Assembly (NCBI GenBank): GCA_943367475.1
Contig: CALRJH020000013.1
Coordinates: 1 to 64,000 of the forward strand
DNA: 64,000 nucleotides
From: Methylophilus sp943367475
GTDB lineage: Bacteria > Pseudomonadota > Gammaproteobacteria > Burkholderiales > Methylophilaceae
Direction of reading: 5' to 3'
In this document: piece by piece, positions 25,456-33,064 of the stretch
How the letters are laid out: each line of letters opens with the position of its first letter
Position numbering within the stretch: the stretch's first letter is position 1
Made by a program: the position numbers and the translations under genes
The notes under the pieces: generated by a model
Seen by the model: only the letters and a program-made list of their open reading frames with translations
Databases searched by the model: none
What the model was told of the DNA's origin: nothing

Positions 25456-27873
25456 ATGCACGAACACGCTTTAAAACCCATTAGAAAAATTGTCCATGCG
25501 CTGTTGATCGGCGCCACCGTTGCCACATTTAATGACATCAGCATCACCACTGCGTACGCGGAGACGGCAGCAAGTACAAAGAAAACTTATCACATTGCGG
25601 CAGGGCCACTGGCCAAGGTGCTGAGTCAATTTGCAGCAGAGGCAGGTATTTTGCTCTCAGCCAATGCTGCACTGGCGGATGGACAAAACAGCCAGGGCTT
25701 AAACGGCAATTACACGGTAGATGAAGGGTTTGCCGCATTACTTGCCGGTACGGAGTTACTGGCCTCGCAACAAGCAAGTGGCAGTTATACCATCCTGAGG
25801 AAGCCCGCGGAAGTATCGCACGGGTCGCCAGACATCTTGCCTGAAGTTGCCGTTCAAGCTGAACGTATTACGGCCAATACAAACGCCTATGCGGGCGGGA
25901 TGATTGCAAGAAAGAACCGTCTCGGCATGTTAGGCGATGTGGATGTGAAGGATGCACCCTTCAGTGTGACCGGGTTTACCGAAGAGGCCATTGCTAATCG
26001 GCAGGCAAATACGGTGGCAGATATGGTGGCCAGGGACCCTTCGGTACGCAGCACCGCACCCAGTGGCGATGTTGCAGATGCATTTTTTGTGCGTGGCTTC
26101 CCGATTGGGGATAACAACATCGGTGAAATTGCTTTTGATGGCCTGTTTGGCGTGGCCCCCAATTACCGGCTGATGACGGATTATGCCGAGCGGATTGAAG
26201 TGCTGAAAGGCCCGGCGGCCATGCTCTACGGCATGTCGCCCAATAGCGGGATTGGCGGCAGTATCAACGTGGTACCCAAACGGGCAGGCGATGACCTTTC
26301 ACGTGTGCGGCTCGGTTACACAAGCGGTGGACAGCCGAATGGTGCCGTGGATATCAGCCGTCGTCTGGGTGATGCACGCCAGTTCGGCATACGCTTCAAC
26401 GGCAGTCATCGTGATGGCGATACGCCGATTGATCATCAGTCACAACGCGCAACGCTCGGTGCATTGGCGCTTGATTATCAGGGGGAGCGCCTGCATGCCA
26501 CGCTAGACCTGATTGACCAGGTGGAGAAGGTCGATGGACCTTCGCGGCGCCCCTTTCTAAGCGCAGGCCTTACCGCGCCACGCGCCCCAGATAACCGTAA
26601 CAACATCAGCCAGCGCTGGGAGTGGTACGACAGTCACGAGCAATCGGCCTTGCTGCGCGGTGAGTACGACCTGCACGAACAGGTCTCGGTGTTTGCCAGT
26701 TACGGGGTCGCTCACTCGACAGTTGACCGGCTGTTTAACACCCCGGTGATCAGCAATGTGGCAGGCGATACCAGTGTGACACCGACGCGTGCCGAATTCG
26801 ATGTGGATCGAAGCTCGGCTGAGGCAGGCGTACGCGGCAAATTCACCACTGGCGCAGTGAAACATCAGGTCACGATGCAATGGAGCCATTACGAGGATCG
26901 CTTTGATCAAGGCACGGTCGCCGGTCAAAGCTACACCTCCAATATCTATTCACCGATCACCCGTGCCGCCCAGCAGGTGGCTGCACCTGCTACCGTACCC
27001 AAGCGTTCCACTAATACGCTCGGTGGCGTGGCCATTTCAGATACGCTGTCCATGCTGGATGAACGCGTGCAGGTCATGCTCGGCCTGCGCAGGCAGCAAG
27101 TGCAGTCTGAAAACTTCAATCCTGTCACCGGGGCTAAAACTTCCGACTATGATCAGCACGCGGTCACGCCGATGGTGGGTCTGGTCGTCAAACCATGGCA
27201 ATCCGTATCGTTTTACGGAAATTACATCGAAGGCCTGAGCAAAGGCGATATTGCACCAGCCGGGACCACAAACGCCGGTGAGGCGTTTTCCCCCTATAAA
27301 GCCAAGCAGCAGGAAGTGGGGGTCAAGATTGACCATGGCCGCCTGATGACCACTTTAAGCCTGTTTCAGATCGAGCGCCCGAGCGCACAAACCACCAATG
27401 GCGTGTTTTCCGTGAACGGCGAACAGCGAAACCGCGGTATTGAGTTGAGTGCTTACGGGACGGTGGAAGATGGCCTGCGCATGTATGGCGGTGCGACATT
27501 TATTGATGCCGAACTCACAGATACTAATAGCGCACTGACCAAAGGCAACACGGCGGTGGGTGTTCCTAAAGTGCAGTTATCGCTCAACGGAGAATGGGAT
27601 GTACCGCTACTGAGTGGTTTCACGCTGACTGGCGGCATTTTTCATAGCGGAAAACAGTATGTGAACCAGGCGAACACCCAGCGCCTGCCTTCCTGGACCA
27701 CGCTGGATATCGGCGCACGCTACCGCAGTTTCATTGGCGGAAAGCCAGTGACATTGCGCGCGGATTTACGCAATGTGGCTGACAAGGACTATTGGGCCGG
27801 GGCATCCACATATGGCACGCTTTCTCTGGGGGCGCCACGGACGCTTCTTCTTTCTGCCACCCTGGATTTCTAA
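25456..27873 (+). CDS. FecA/FpvA-type TonB-dependent siderophore receptor
   Basis: An 805-residue outer-membrane siderophore receptor. I choose the ATG at 25456 (AGAGGGAA ribosome-binding site) over one 39 nt upstream. A signal peptide (cleavage near TAYA, about residue 36) is followed by an STN signalling domain (about 45-115: KTYHIAAGPLAKVLSQFA, DGQNSQGLNGNYTVDEGF), a plug (about 150-270: VTGFTEEAIANR, DAFFVRGF, IEVLKGPAAMLYG) and a barrel ending in the aromatic LLLSATLDF. The STN domain means it signals through the FecR and FecI proteins encoded just upstream, inducing its own synthesis when its siderophore is bound. The LKGPAAMLYG plug is typical of ferric-siderophore receptors; the siderophore is unknown. 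Confidence 0.9.
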   Translation: MHEHALKPIRKIVHALLIGATVATFNDISITTAYAETAASTKKTYHIAAGPLAKVLSQFAAEAGILLSANAALADGQNSQGLNGNYTVDEGFAALLAGTELLASQQASGSYTILRKPAEVSHGSPDILPEVAVQAERITANTNAYAGGMIARKNRLGMLGDVDVKDAPFSVTGFTEEAIANRQANTVADMVARDPSVRSTAPSGDVADAFFVRGFPIGDNNIGEIAFDGLFGVAPNYRLMTDYAERIEVLKGPAAMLYGMSPNSGIGGSINVVPKRAGDDLSRVRLGYTSGGQPNGAVDISRRLGDARQFGIRFNGSHRDGDTPIDHQSQRATLGALALDYQGERLHATLDLIDQVEKVDGPSRRPFLSAGLTAPRAPDNRNNISQRWEWYDSHEQSALLRGEYDLHEQVSVFASYGVAHSTVDRLFNTPVISNVAGDTSVTPTRAEFDVDRSSAEAGVRGKFTTGAVKHQVTMQWSHYEDRFDQGTVAGQSYTSNIYSPITRAAQQVAAPATVPKRSTNTLGGVAISDTLSMLDERVQVMLGLRRQQVQSENFNPVTGAKTSDYDQHAVTPMVGLVVKPWQSVSFYGNYIEGLSKGDIAPAGTTNAGEAFSPYKAKQQEVGVKIDHGRLMTTLSLFQIERPSAQTTNGVFSVNGEQRNRGIELSAYGTVEDGLRMYGGATFIDAELTDTNSALTKGNTAVGVPKVQLSLNGEWDVPLLSGFTLTGGIFHSGKQYVNQANTQRLPSWTTLDIGARYRSFIGGKPVTLRADLRNVADKDYWAGASTYGTLSLGAPRTLLLSATLDF

Positions 27874-27930
27874 ACATGGATTTCTAAATATGGATTTCTA
27901 AATATGGATTTCTAAATATGGATTTCCGGA
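27863..27930 (+). repeat. 14-bp tandem repeat starting in the receptor stop region
   Basis: Four full copies of TGGATTTCTAAA(T/C)A (27863, 27877, 27891, 27905) and a partial fifth at 27919. The first copy encodes the last residues (DF) and stop codon of the receptor; the others are non-coding duplicates, each carrying an in-phase ATG-GAT-TTC-TAA mini-frame. It fills most of the gap to the PepSY gene. Probable origin is replication slippage. Confidence 0.9.
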
Positions 27931-27953
27931 ATTTTTTGTTTTAAAGAGACTCA

Positions 27954-29201
27954 ATGCGTCAATTTTTTGTTGTTTTTCACCGCTATATCGGCTTAGTCAT
28001 GGTGCTGTTTCTGGTGGTCGCCGGATCGACCGGCACCATGCTGGCCTTTTACGATGAACTTGAAACGCTTCTGCATCCCGAGGCCATGGTGGTGCCAGCG
28101 CCGCCAACCCAGGCAATGTTAGCCCCGCTTGTGTTGGCGGAGTTGGTTGAGAAGCGCTATCCCAATGCCGTCCTGAACCGGATCCCGTTGCATCAGGAAT
28201 CCGGAAAACCCATGCGCTTCTTTTTGCAGCCCGCGGCTGGCGTTCCGGCAGACAACCTTCAGAATAATGAAATATTTGTGAATCCACACACCGGCGAAGT
28301 GCTGGCGGAGCGCAAATGGGGAGATATTTCGCAAGGAATGATCAACCTCATGCCATTTATCTACCGTTTACATTTTTCATTGGCACTGGATACCATCGGC
28401 CGTTACGTCTTTGGCATCATTGCATTGTTATGGACCATCGACTGCTTTGTGGGGGCTTTTCTGACCTTGCCGCAACGGCAGAAAAAACCTAAACACGCGC
28501 CTCCCAGTCAGCTTGTACACACCACAAAGGGCTGGCTAAATCGCTGGAAAAAATCGTGGCATGTGCGTTGGGGCAGTGGCGCCTATAAAATCAATTTTGA
28601 CCTGCATCGCGCAGGCGGGTTGTGGCTATGGGCCATGTTGTTTGTATTCGCCTGGAGCAGCGTCGCGTTTAACCTCACCGAACTATACCGCCCAGTGATG
28701 ACGTATCTATTTGCCAGCCAGCAAACAGAATATCATTTGCCGCCTTTGAACCCGGCGCCTGTTAAACCGCAGATGGACAGGCCGTCAGCATTAACACTTG
28801 GGCGGACTTTAATGCAAAAGGCAGCGACTGAAAAGAAATTCAACATTCACTTTGAAGACCGCCTCATGTATGTGCCCAACAAAAATATCTACCTTTACTC
28901 TGTGAATTCCAGCCTGGATGTCTCTGAAAAAACTGCGAGTACCAAAGTAGTCTTTGATGCCAAGAGCGGCCATCTGCTCGCCCGTTATTTCCCCACTGGC
29001 GTAGCGAGCGGCAATACAATGACTGAGTGGTTGCTGGCACTGCATACTGCCCGTGTATGGGGATTGGCCATGCAGGTGTTTGTGTGTTTGATGGGGGTGG
29101 CCGTCACAGGACTATCGATGACCGGCGTCTATATCTGGTGGAAAAAGCGTAAAGCGAAAAGGGTGGCCAAACAGGCTATCCCGCCAGGCGATGCGGCATA
29201 A
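27954..29201 (+). CDS. PepSY-associated TM protein (siderophore-reductase-like)
   Basis: A 415-residue inner-membrane protein with four helices: residues 5-30, about 140-170, about 222-245 and about 360-390, enclosing two periplasmic PepSY-type domains. Conserved His residues near helix ends (FHRYIGL, YRLHFSLAL, DLHRAGGLW, LHTARVWG) suit heme binding, as in the PiuB/FoxB/FsrB family, which reduces or helps release iron from siderophores. It follows the STN receptor and closes the iron module, so a role in handling that receptor's siderophore is a fair inference. Confidence 0.85.
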   Translation: MRQFFVVFHRYIGLVMVLFLVVAGSTGTMLAFYDELETLLHPEAMVVPAPPTQAMLAPLVLAELVEKRYPNAVLNRIPLHQESGKPMRFFLQPAAGVPADNLQNNEIFVNPHTGEVLAERKWGDISQGMINLMPFIYRLHFSLALDTIGRYVFGIIALLWTIDCFVGAFLTLPQRQKKPKHAPPSQLVHTTKGWLNRWKKSWHVRWGSGAYKINFDLHRAGGLWLWAMLFVFAWSSVAFNLTELYRPVMTYLFASQQTEYHLPPLNPAPVKPQMDRPSALTLGRTLMQKAATEKKFNIHFEDRLMYVPNKNIYLYSVNSSLDVSEKTASTKVVFDAKSGHLLARYFPTGVASGNTMTEWLLALHTARVWGLAMQVFVCLMGVAVTGLSMTGVYIWWKKRKAKRVAKQAIPPGDAA

Positions 29202-29343
29202 ACCGTCAACAGCAGTTTGAGGTGGATGTTTTGACCTTGCTGTGACGTGACGCTCAGCGCCGCCACCAGATGCCTGGACGTGACAGCAATAGAGAATGTG
29301 TGTTTAAAATAGGAGGTAACTTCAAATATCCAGGCGGTTTTTT

Positions 29344-29844
29344 ATGCAAGCACAGATTACTTCTCCGGTCACCGAACTGCTCAGTCAGCATGGCTATGCT
29401 TTTCACATCATCCCCATCCCGCTAAGTGAAGACAAAAAGCCCATCCGCAGCCTTGAAGAATTACTTTCTGCCCAAGGCCTGGACCCGCAATCTGTCGTGC
29501 GCAGTGTGGTATTCAAAGGCGAGAATACCGGTTTTTGCTTGCTGGCAGTGGCAGGCAGTGGTCGTGCCGATTGGGCAACACTGCGCAGCCATCTGGGCGA
29601 GCGTAAATGCCGCATGGCCGAATTTGACGAAGTTCCTGAAGCGACAGGCTATGTGGTTGGCGCCGTGCCGCCTGTTGCCTTGCCCGCGAGCTTGCGGGTA
29701 TTGGTAGATCAGAGTGTAGGCAATTTTCAAACAGTGGTGATTGGCAGTGGCGTGCTTGGGTTCGCGCTGGCAGTTTCTGGCAAAGACTTGCTGGCTTTGC
29801 TGGCCGAGAAAGAGCATGGGCAGTTTGTAAAGACAGAGGTTTGA
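29344..29844 (+). CDS. YbaK/EbsC-family aminoacyl-tRNA deacylase
   Basis: A 166-residue single-domain protein of the YbaK/ProX fold, which hydrolyses mischarged tRNAs such as Cys-tRNA(Pro) or Ala-tRNA(Pro). The catalytic Lys lies in VVFKGE (K58) and the substrate-loop motif appears as GYVVGAVPPVALP (family G-Y-x-x-G-x-x-x-P). Which mischarged tRNA it edits cannot be told from sequence. It appears to be a single transcription unit, ended by the strong hairpin at 29895. Confidence 0.82.
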   Translation: MQAQITSPVTELLSQHGYAFHIIPIPLSEDKKPIRSLEELLSAQGLDPQSVVRSVVFKGENTGFCLLAVAGSGRADWATLRSHLGERKCRMAEFDEVPEATGYVVGAVPPVALPASLRVLVDQSVGNFQTVVIGSGVLGFALAVSGKDLLALLAEKEHGQFVKTEV

Positions 29845-29894
29845 GGATGTTTAGGTCTGGCCTCAACAGGCTGCTGCGTTAAAACTCACCCGTT

Positions 29895-29923
29895 AAAAAG
29901 GCGCACAGTCTGTGCGCCTTTTT
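29895..29923. terminator. bidirectional Rho-independent terminator
   Basis: GGCGCAC-AGTCT-GTGCGCC flanked by A5 on the left and T5 on the right. It lies between the convergent YbaK gene (+) and the Ser/Thr-rich gene (-) and can stop transcription both ways. Confidence 0.9.
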
Positions 29924-29936
29924 GATGCAATGCGTA

Positions 29937-30389
29937 TTAGTTTCCGCCAAAAATCGTATTCAGCGATTCACTTTTACTGTTCTCGACCATCACAGCGGCT
30001 TTGCCAGGGTCATTGGCGATGGTATTCGCCCAATCCTGACTCATGGTTTCAATCTCGCTGTTGCTGCTACCGCCTGTCAGACCAGTCAATCCTGTTGAAT
30101 CACTTTCACTGTCATCTGAGCCAAATAGTAGCGAAGCGTTGCTTAATTGGTATTGTCGCATTTGTTGCAGTAAGCCTTGCGCGGTATAGGTGGGGGTCGT
30201 GCTGTCGCTGGCGCCAAGTGTCACGCTGGCACTCTCTGAGGCGGCGGTGCTACTGGTACTGGTACTGGTGGTTTCAGTATTGGCCTTTTTCACGCTTTGA
30301 CTCTTGGTGTCATTGGTGGCCGCGCTGTTGTCTGTGCCGTAGGTTTTGCTTAATAGTGAGGCTACGTTGTTAATGTTAGAAACTGACAT
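29937..30389 (-). CDS. Ser/Thr-rich protein of unknown function
   Basis: A 150-residue acidic protein I do not recognise. It has no signal peptide or membrane segment. Residues 20-70 are low-complexity, with TSTSTSS and ASESASVTL; the second half has two amphipathic stretches (AQGLLQQMRQYQLSNASLLFG and ETMSQDWANTIANDPGKAA) that look like real helices. The start has an AAGGAA ribosome-binding site, and codon use looks ordinary. Such Ser/Thr-rich, Cys-free proteins are often exported through flagellar or type I routes, but nothing here proves export. A same-length frame on the other strand is Trp/Arg/Cys-rich and is taken as a shadow. Confidence 0.7.
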   Translation of the reverse strand: MSVSNINNVASLLSKTYGTDNSAATNDTKSQSVKKANTETTSTSTSSTAASESASVTLGASDSTTPTYTAQGLLQQMRQYQLSNASLLFGSDDSESDSTGLTGLTGGSSNSEIETMSQDWANTIANDPGKAAVMVENSKSESLNTIFGGN

Positions 30390-30622
30390 GACGTTTCCTT
30401 AAATAAAGATGAAGTTACATTACTCCGTATCCTGTTAACGGCATTCTTGAAAAAAACTTTAGAAAATGGCTTTATTTAGCTATTTGCGTGAAGCAGACTT
30501 GAATGATAGAGCTCTCGCAATGACAGCATGTGTCATTGTATGTTTTCAGTGCATACCACGGGTGAGGCTTCGAGAATGTGTTACTGCGAGCAAAGTGCGG
30601 CAGTTCAGACAACTTTTCCCAA

Positions 30623-31480
30623 TCAGGCCAATAGATTGACCTGCACATTGACGATGAGCGAGGGGATCACGGCAGGCCCTATGAAGCTGCCGGCAACGGG
30701 TGGCACGGCTTCTGGGTTGCGTGCCACGGCCACCGCAATATGCTGGGTGCCGGTGACCAGGCCTGAGGTAGGGTCAAAGCCTTTCCAGCCCGTGCCTGGC
30801 AGATAAACTTCTGCCCAGGCATGGGTGGTGGCATTGCCTGCTTCTGTGGCCGGGGCATGCAGGTATCCGCTGACAAAGCGGCTGGCCAGACCCAAGCAGC
30901 GGCAGGCTTCTATAAATAAAGTGGCGTAGTCACGGCAGGAGCCACTGCCGTAATTGAGCGTGGTGGCCGGTGTTTGTACCCCGGCTTCTTCGCGAATCTG
31001 GTAGCGAAACTGGGTGTAGATGGCCTGGTTTAAGCGGGTGAGTAAGGAGAACGTGGTCCAGTGGCCGCTGCGTACCCCAAGGTGTATGAGCCAGTTGTTC
31101 ACCGCGGTCTGGTCATTGGCAAACACGGGTAACTGAAAAGCGGCAAGATCGGCCCATTCCGCTTGCGGGTAATTGAACGGGTAATTGAAGGCATATTCTT
31201 CTATCAAAAAGTCCAGCGGGGCTTCTTCGTAGTGTTGAATCACCACTTCACTGGCAATGGTCAGCTTGTCACTGGCTTGCTGAAACGTGACCGCCGCCAG
31301 CGAGTTATCAAATACATCGCGTGTCCATTTGATGGTGTAGGCAGGCGAGATATTCAGTAGCGAGGACTCGATGCGCAGGTCATGGCCTTCACGCGGGCGT
31401 AACAGTAAATAATGCTGTTGCAAGGTGACCTGGGTCGGAAAAGTATATTCGGTCAGGTGTTTGATTCTCAAGCGTTTCAT
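30623..31480 (-). CDS. transglutaminase-like cysteine protease family protein
   Basis: A 285-residue cytosolic protein with an N-terminal beta domain (bacterial transglutaminase-like N, residues 1-85, LRPREGHDLRIES) and a transglutaminase core: Cys in GSGSCRDYA, His in THAWAEVYLPG and Asp in GFDPTSG, the complete papain-like triad. Bacterial members are thought to cleave rather than cross-link; natural substrates are unknown. A second, diverged family member lies immediately upstream on the same strand (19-nt gap), so the two form an operon. Confidence 0.87.
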   Translation of the reverse strand: MKRLRIKHLTEYTFPTQVTLQQHYLLLRPREGHDLRIESSLLNISPAYTIKWTRDVFDNSLAAVTFQQASDKLTIASEVVIQHYEEAPLDFLIEEYAFNYPFNYPQAEWADLAAFQLPVFANDQTAVNNWLIHLGVRSGHWTTFSLLTRLNQAIYTQFRYQIREEAGVQTPATTLNYGSGSCRDYATLFIEACRCLGLASRFVSGYLHAPATEAGNATTHAWAEVYLPGTGWKGFDPTSGLVTGTQHIAVAVARNPEAVPPVAGSFIGPAVIPSLIVNVQVNLLA

Positions 31481-31499
31481 AATGTCTGGTTGCCTTTGA

Positions 31500-32297
31500 T
31501 CAAGCGGGGGCGTCAGCCAGTTGCGTGACGCGTACCTGCATCAGTTCGGGATGCAGGGCTGGGCCAAACTGGTTAAAGATGGCCACATCTGCGGCATCGT
31601 GCCCATAGGCGACGGTGACACGCCCGCCGCGTGGCTGGCTCTGGGTGGGGTCAAAGGTATACCATTTTCCATTAACATAGGCCTCAAACCAGGCATGGAA
31701 GTCCATGGGCTGTAACTCGTGCAGATAGCCCACTACCATGCGTGCCGGAATGCACAAGCCACGGCACAGCGCGATGCCTAAATGCGCCAGTTCGCGACAC
31801 ACGCCTTCACGTTGCTGGTTAACCTCGACCGCAGAGAGTTGAAAATGCGGTGAATCCGGGTTGAAGCGAATGTTGTTGCGTATCCATTGCTCAATGGCGG
31901 CCACCTGATCATATCCAGGCAATACACCGGCGACAATTTGCTGGCCGAGGTCAATAAACTTGTCTGATTCACAATATCGCGAAGGCAACAGATAGGTCAG
32001 GACATTATCGGGCAGGTTCTGCACATCTTCAAAGGGCGCACCCGACGCGGTGTCGATACCATCAGCCGTCAGAATATCTGCGGAGGTACTGATGGAAAAC
32101 TCACCGACTGGCGCAATCAGGCGCTGGCAAAGGTTGCCGTAACTGTCCGTGTATTCCACTACGGGCACGCTGGGTTTCAATGTGTAAGACTGACGCGCCA
32201 CCCATTGGTGCACGCCGCTGCGTGGGCGCAACATTAAAATAAACGGGGTAGGGATGCTGACATGAAAAGTGATATCGCATTCAGTACGTAACCACAT
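31500..32297 (-). CDS. transglutaminase family protein (second paralogue)
   Basis: A 265-residue protein of the same superfamily with a short beta N-terminal domain and the core triad Cys in GVCRELAHLG, His in DFHAWFEAY and Asp in TFDPTQ. There is no signal peptide. It is first in the two-gene operon. Tandem transglutaminase genes often occur with alpha-E and circularly permuted ATP-grasp genes that make peptide-like products; those partners are not in this window. Confidence 0.87.
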   Translation of the reverse strand: MWLRTECDITFHVSIPTPFILMLRPRSGVHQWVARQSYTLKPSVPVVEYTDSYGNLCQRLIAPVGEFSISTSADILTADGIDTASGAPFEDVQNLPDNVLTYLLPSRYCESDKFIDLGQQIVAGVLPGYDQVAAIEQWIRNNIRFNPDSPHFQLSAVEVNQQREGVCRELAHLGIALCRGLCIPARMVVGYLHELQPMDFHAWFEAYVNGKWYTFDPTQSQPRGGRVTVAYGHDAADVAIFNQFGPALHPELMQVRVTQLADAPA

Positions 32298-32421
32298 GCA
32301 TTTTTCCTTATGGGTATCACATAAGGCCTATTCTAGCCTGCTTTGAGGGTGTGGCTCTATTTTTTTCTGAATGATCAGGCTTATCTGCAATACAAACGTG
32401 CCATTAATGGATGGATGACAC

Positions 32422-32449
32422 GCCAGTCATCTTTGTCCAGTCATCTTTG
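32422..32449. repeat. 14-bp tandem duplication
   Basis: Two adjacent copies of (G/T)CCAGTCATCTTTG in the non-coding region between the transglutaminase operon and the queF terminator. No function is evident; it looks like slippage. Confidence 0.8.
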
Positions 32450-32472
32450 AAAAGTGCTGCACTAGAGACAAA

Positions 32473-32494
32473 AAAACCGGGCATTCCCGGTTTT
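32473..32494 (-). terminator. Rho-independent terminator of queF
   Basis: On the minus strand, CCGGG-AATG-CCCGG preceded by AAAA and followed by a run of seven T, 43 nt after the queF stop. Weaker termination of plus-strand transcripts is also possible (TTTT on that side). Confidence 0.85.
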
Positions 32495-32537
32495 AGAGTG
32501 CGTATATTAGAGCGCGCTACATCATGCTGTGGCGTGT

Positions 32538-32984
32538 TTAGCCGCGAATATTGCTCTGCGCGCTAAACTGCGTCAGTTCCACATAGGGCTGTGGCTGCCA
32601 GCCCGCAGCGCGGTGTTCGGCAATGACATTGGTGAAAATGCCGCCACGGACAAAAAACTTGGCAGTTACGCGCATAAATTTCGGGTCAATGGCGTTGACC
32701 AGGTCATCGAGAATACGGTTGGTGACCGCCTCGTGAAAGCAGCCTTCATCACGAAACGACCAAGTGTAGAGCTTAAGGCTTTTCAGTTCCACGCACAACT
32801 GGTTGGGAATGTAATCCAGATAAATCACTGCAAAGTCAGGCTGGCCGGTTTTCGGGCACAAGCAAGTGAATTCGGGGATTTCCATATGGATATGAAAATC
32901 ACGGTTTGGGTTAGGATTTTCGAAAGTTTCGAGGATCTTGCTGGGTTGGGCGGTGGGCTTGCCGCCAAGTAAATGATCGGACAT
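32538..32984 (-). CDS. queF: NADPH-dependent preQ0 reductase QueF
   Basis: A 148-residue unimodular QueF, which reduces 7-cyano-7-deazaguanine to preQ1 in queuosine synthesis. The catalytic Cys lies in CLCPKTGQPDF (C43) with Asp at D50, and the signature E-(S/L)-K-S-x-K-x-Y is present as ELKSLKLY, followed by EGCFHE. Length matches the Bacillus-type short enzyme. It is a single gene with its own terminator, divergent from smc. Confidence 0.95.
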   Translation of the reverse strand: MSDHLLGGKPTAQPSKILETFENPNPNRDFHIHMEIPEFTCLCPKTGQPDFAVIYLDYIPNQLCVELKSLKLYTWSFRDEGCFHEAVTNRILDDLVNAIDPKFMRVTAKFFVRGGIFTNVIAEHRAAGWQPQPYVELTQFSAQSNIRG

Positions 32985-33064
32985 ATCTGTATCTGTTTCT
33001 ATGTAAAAGTGGTTATTATAACGCCTGAGTTTAATTAAAAAATCTGATAAGTGGTTTTCTTACT

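Noticed and set aside
29912..30373. 153-codon plus-strand frame opposite the Ser/Thr-rich gene
   Set aside because: The product is extremely rich in Trp, Arg and Cys, as expected from the antisense of Ser/Thr/Gly codons, and it starts inside a terminator.
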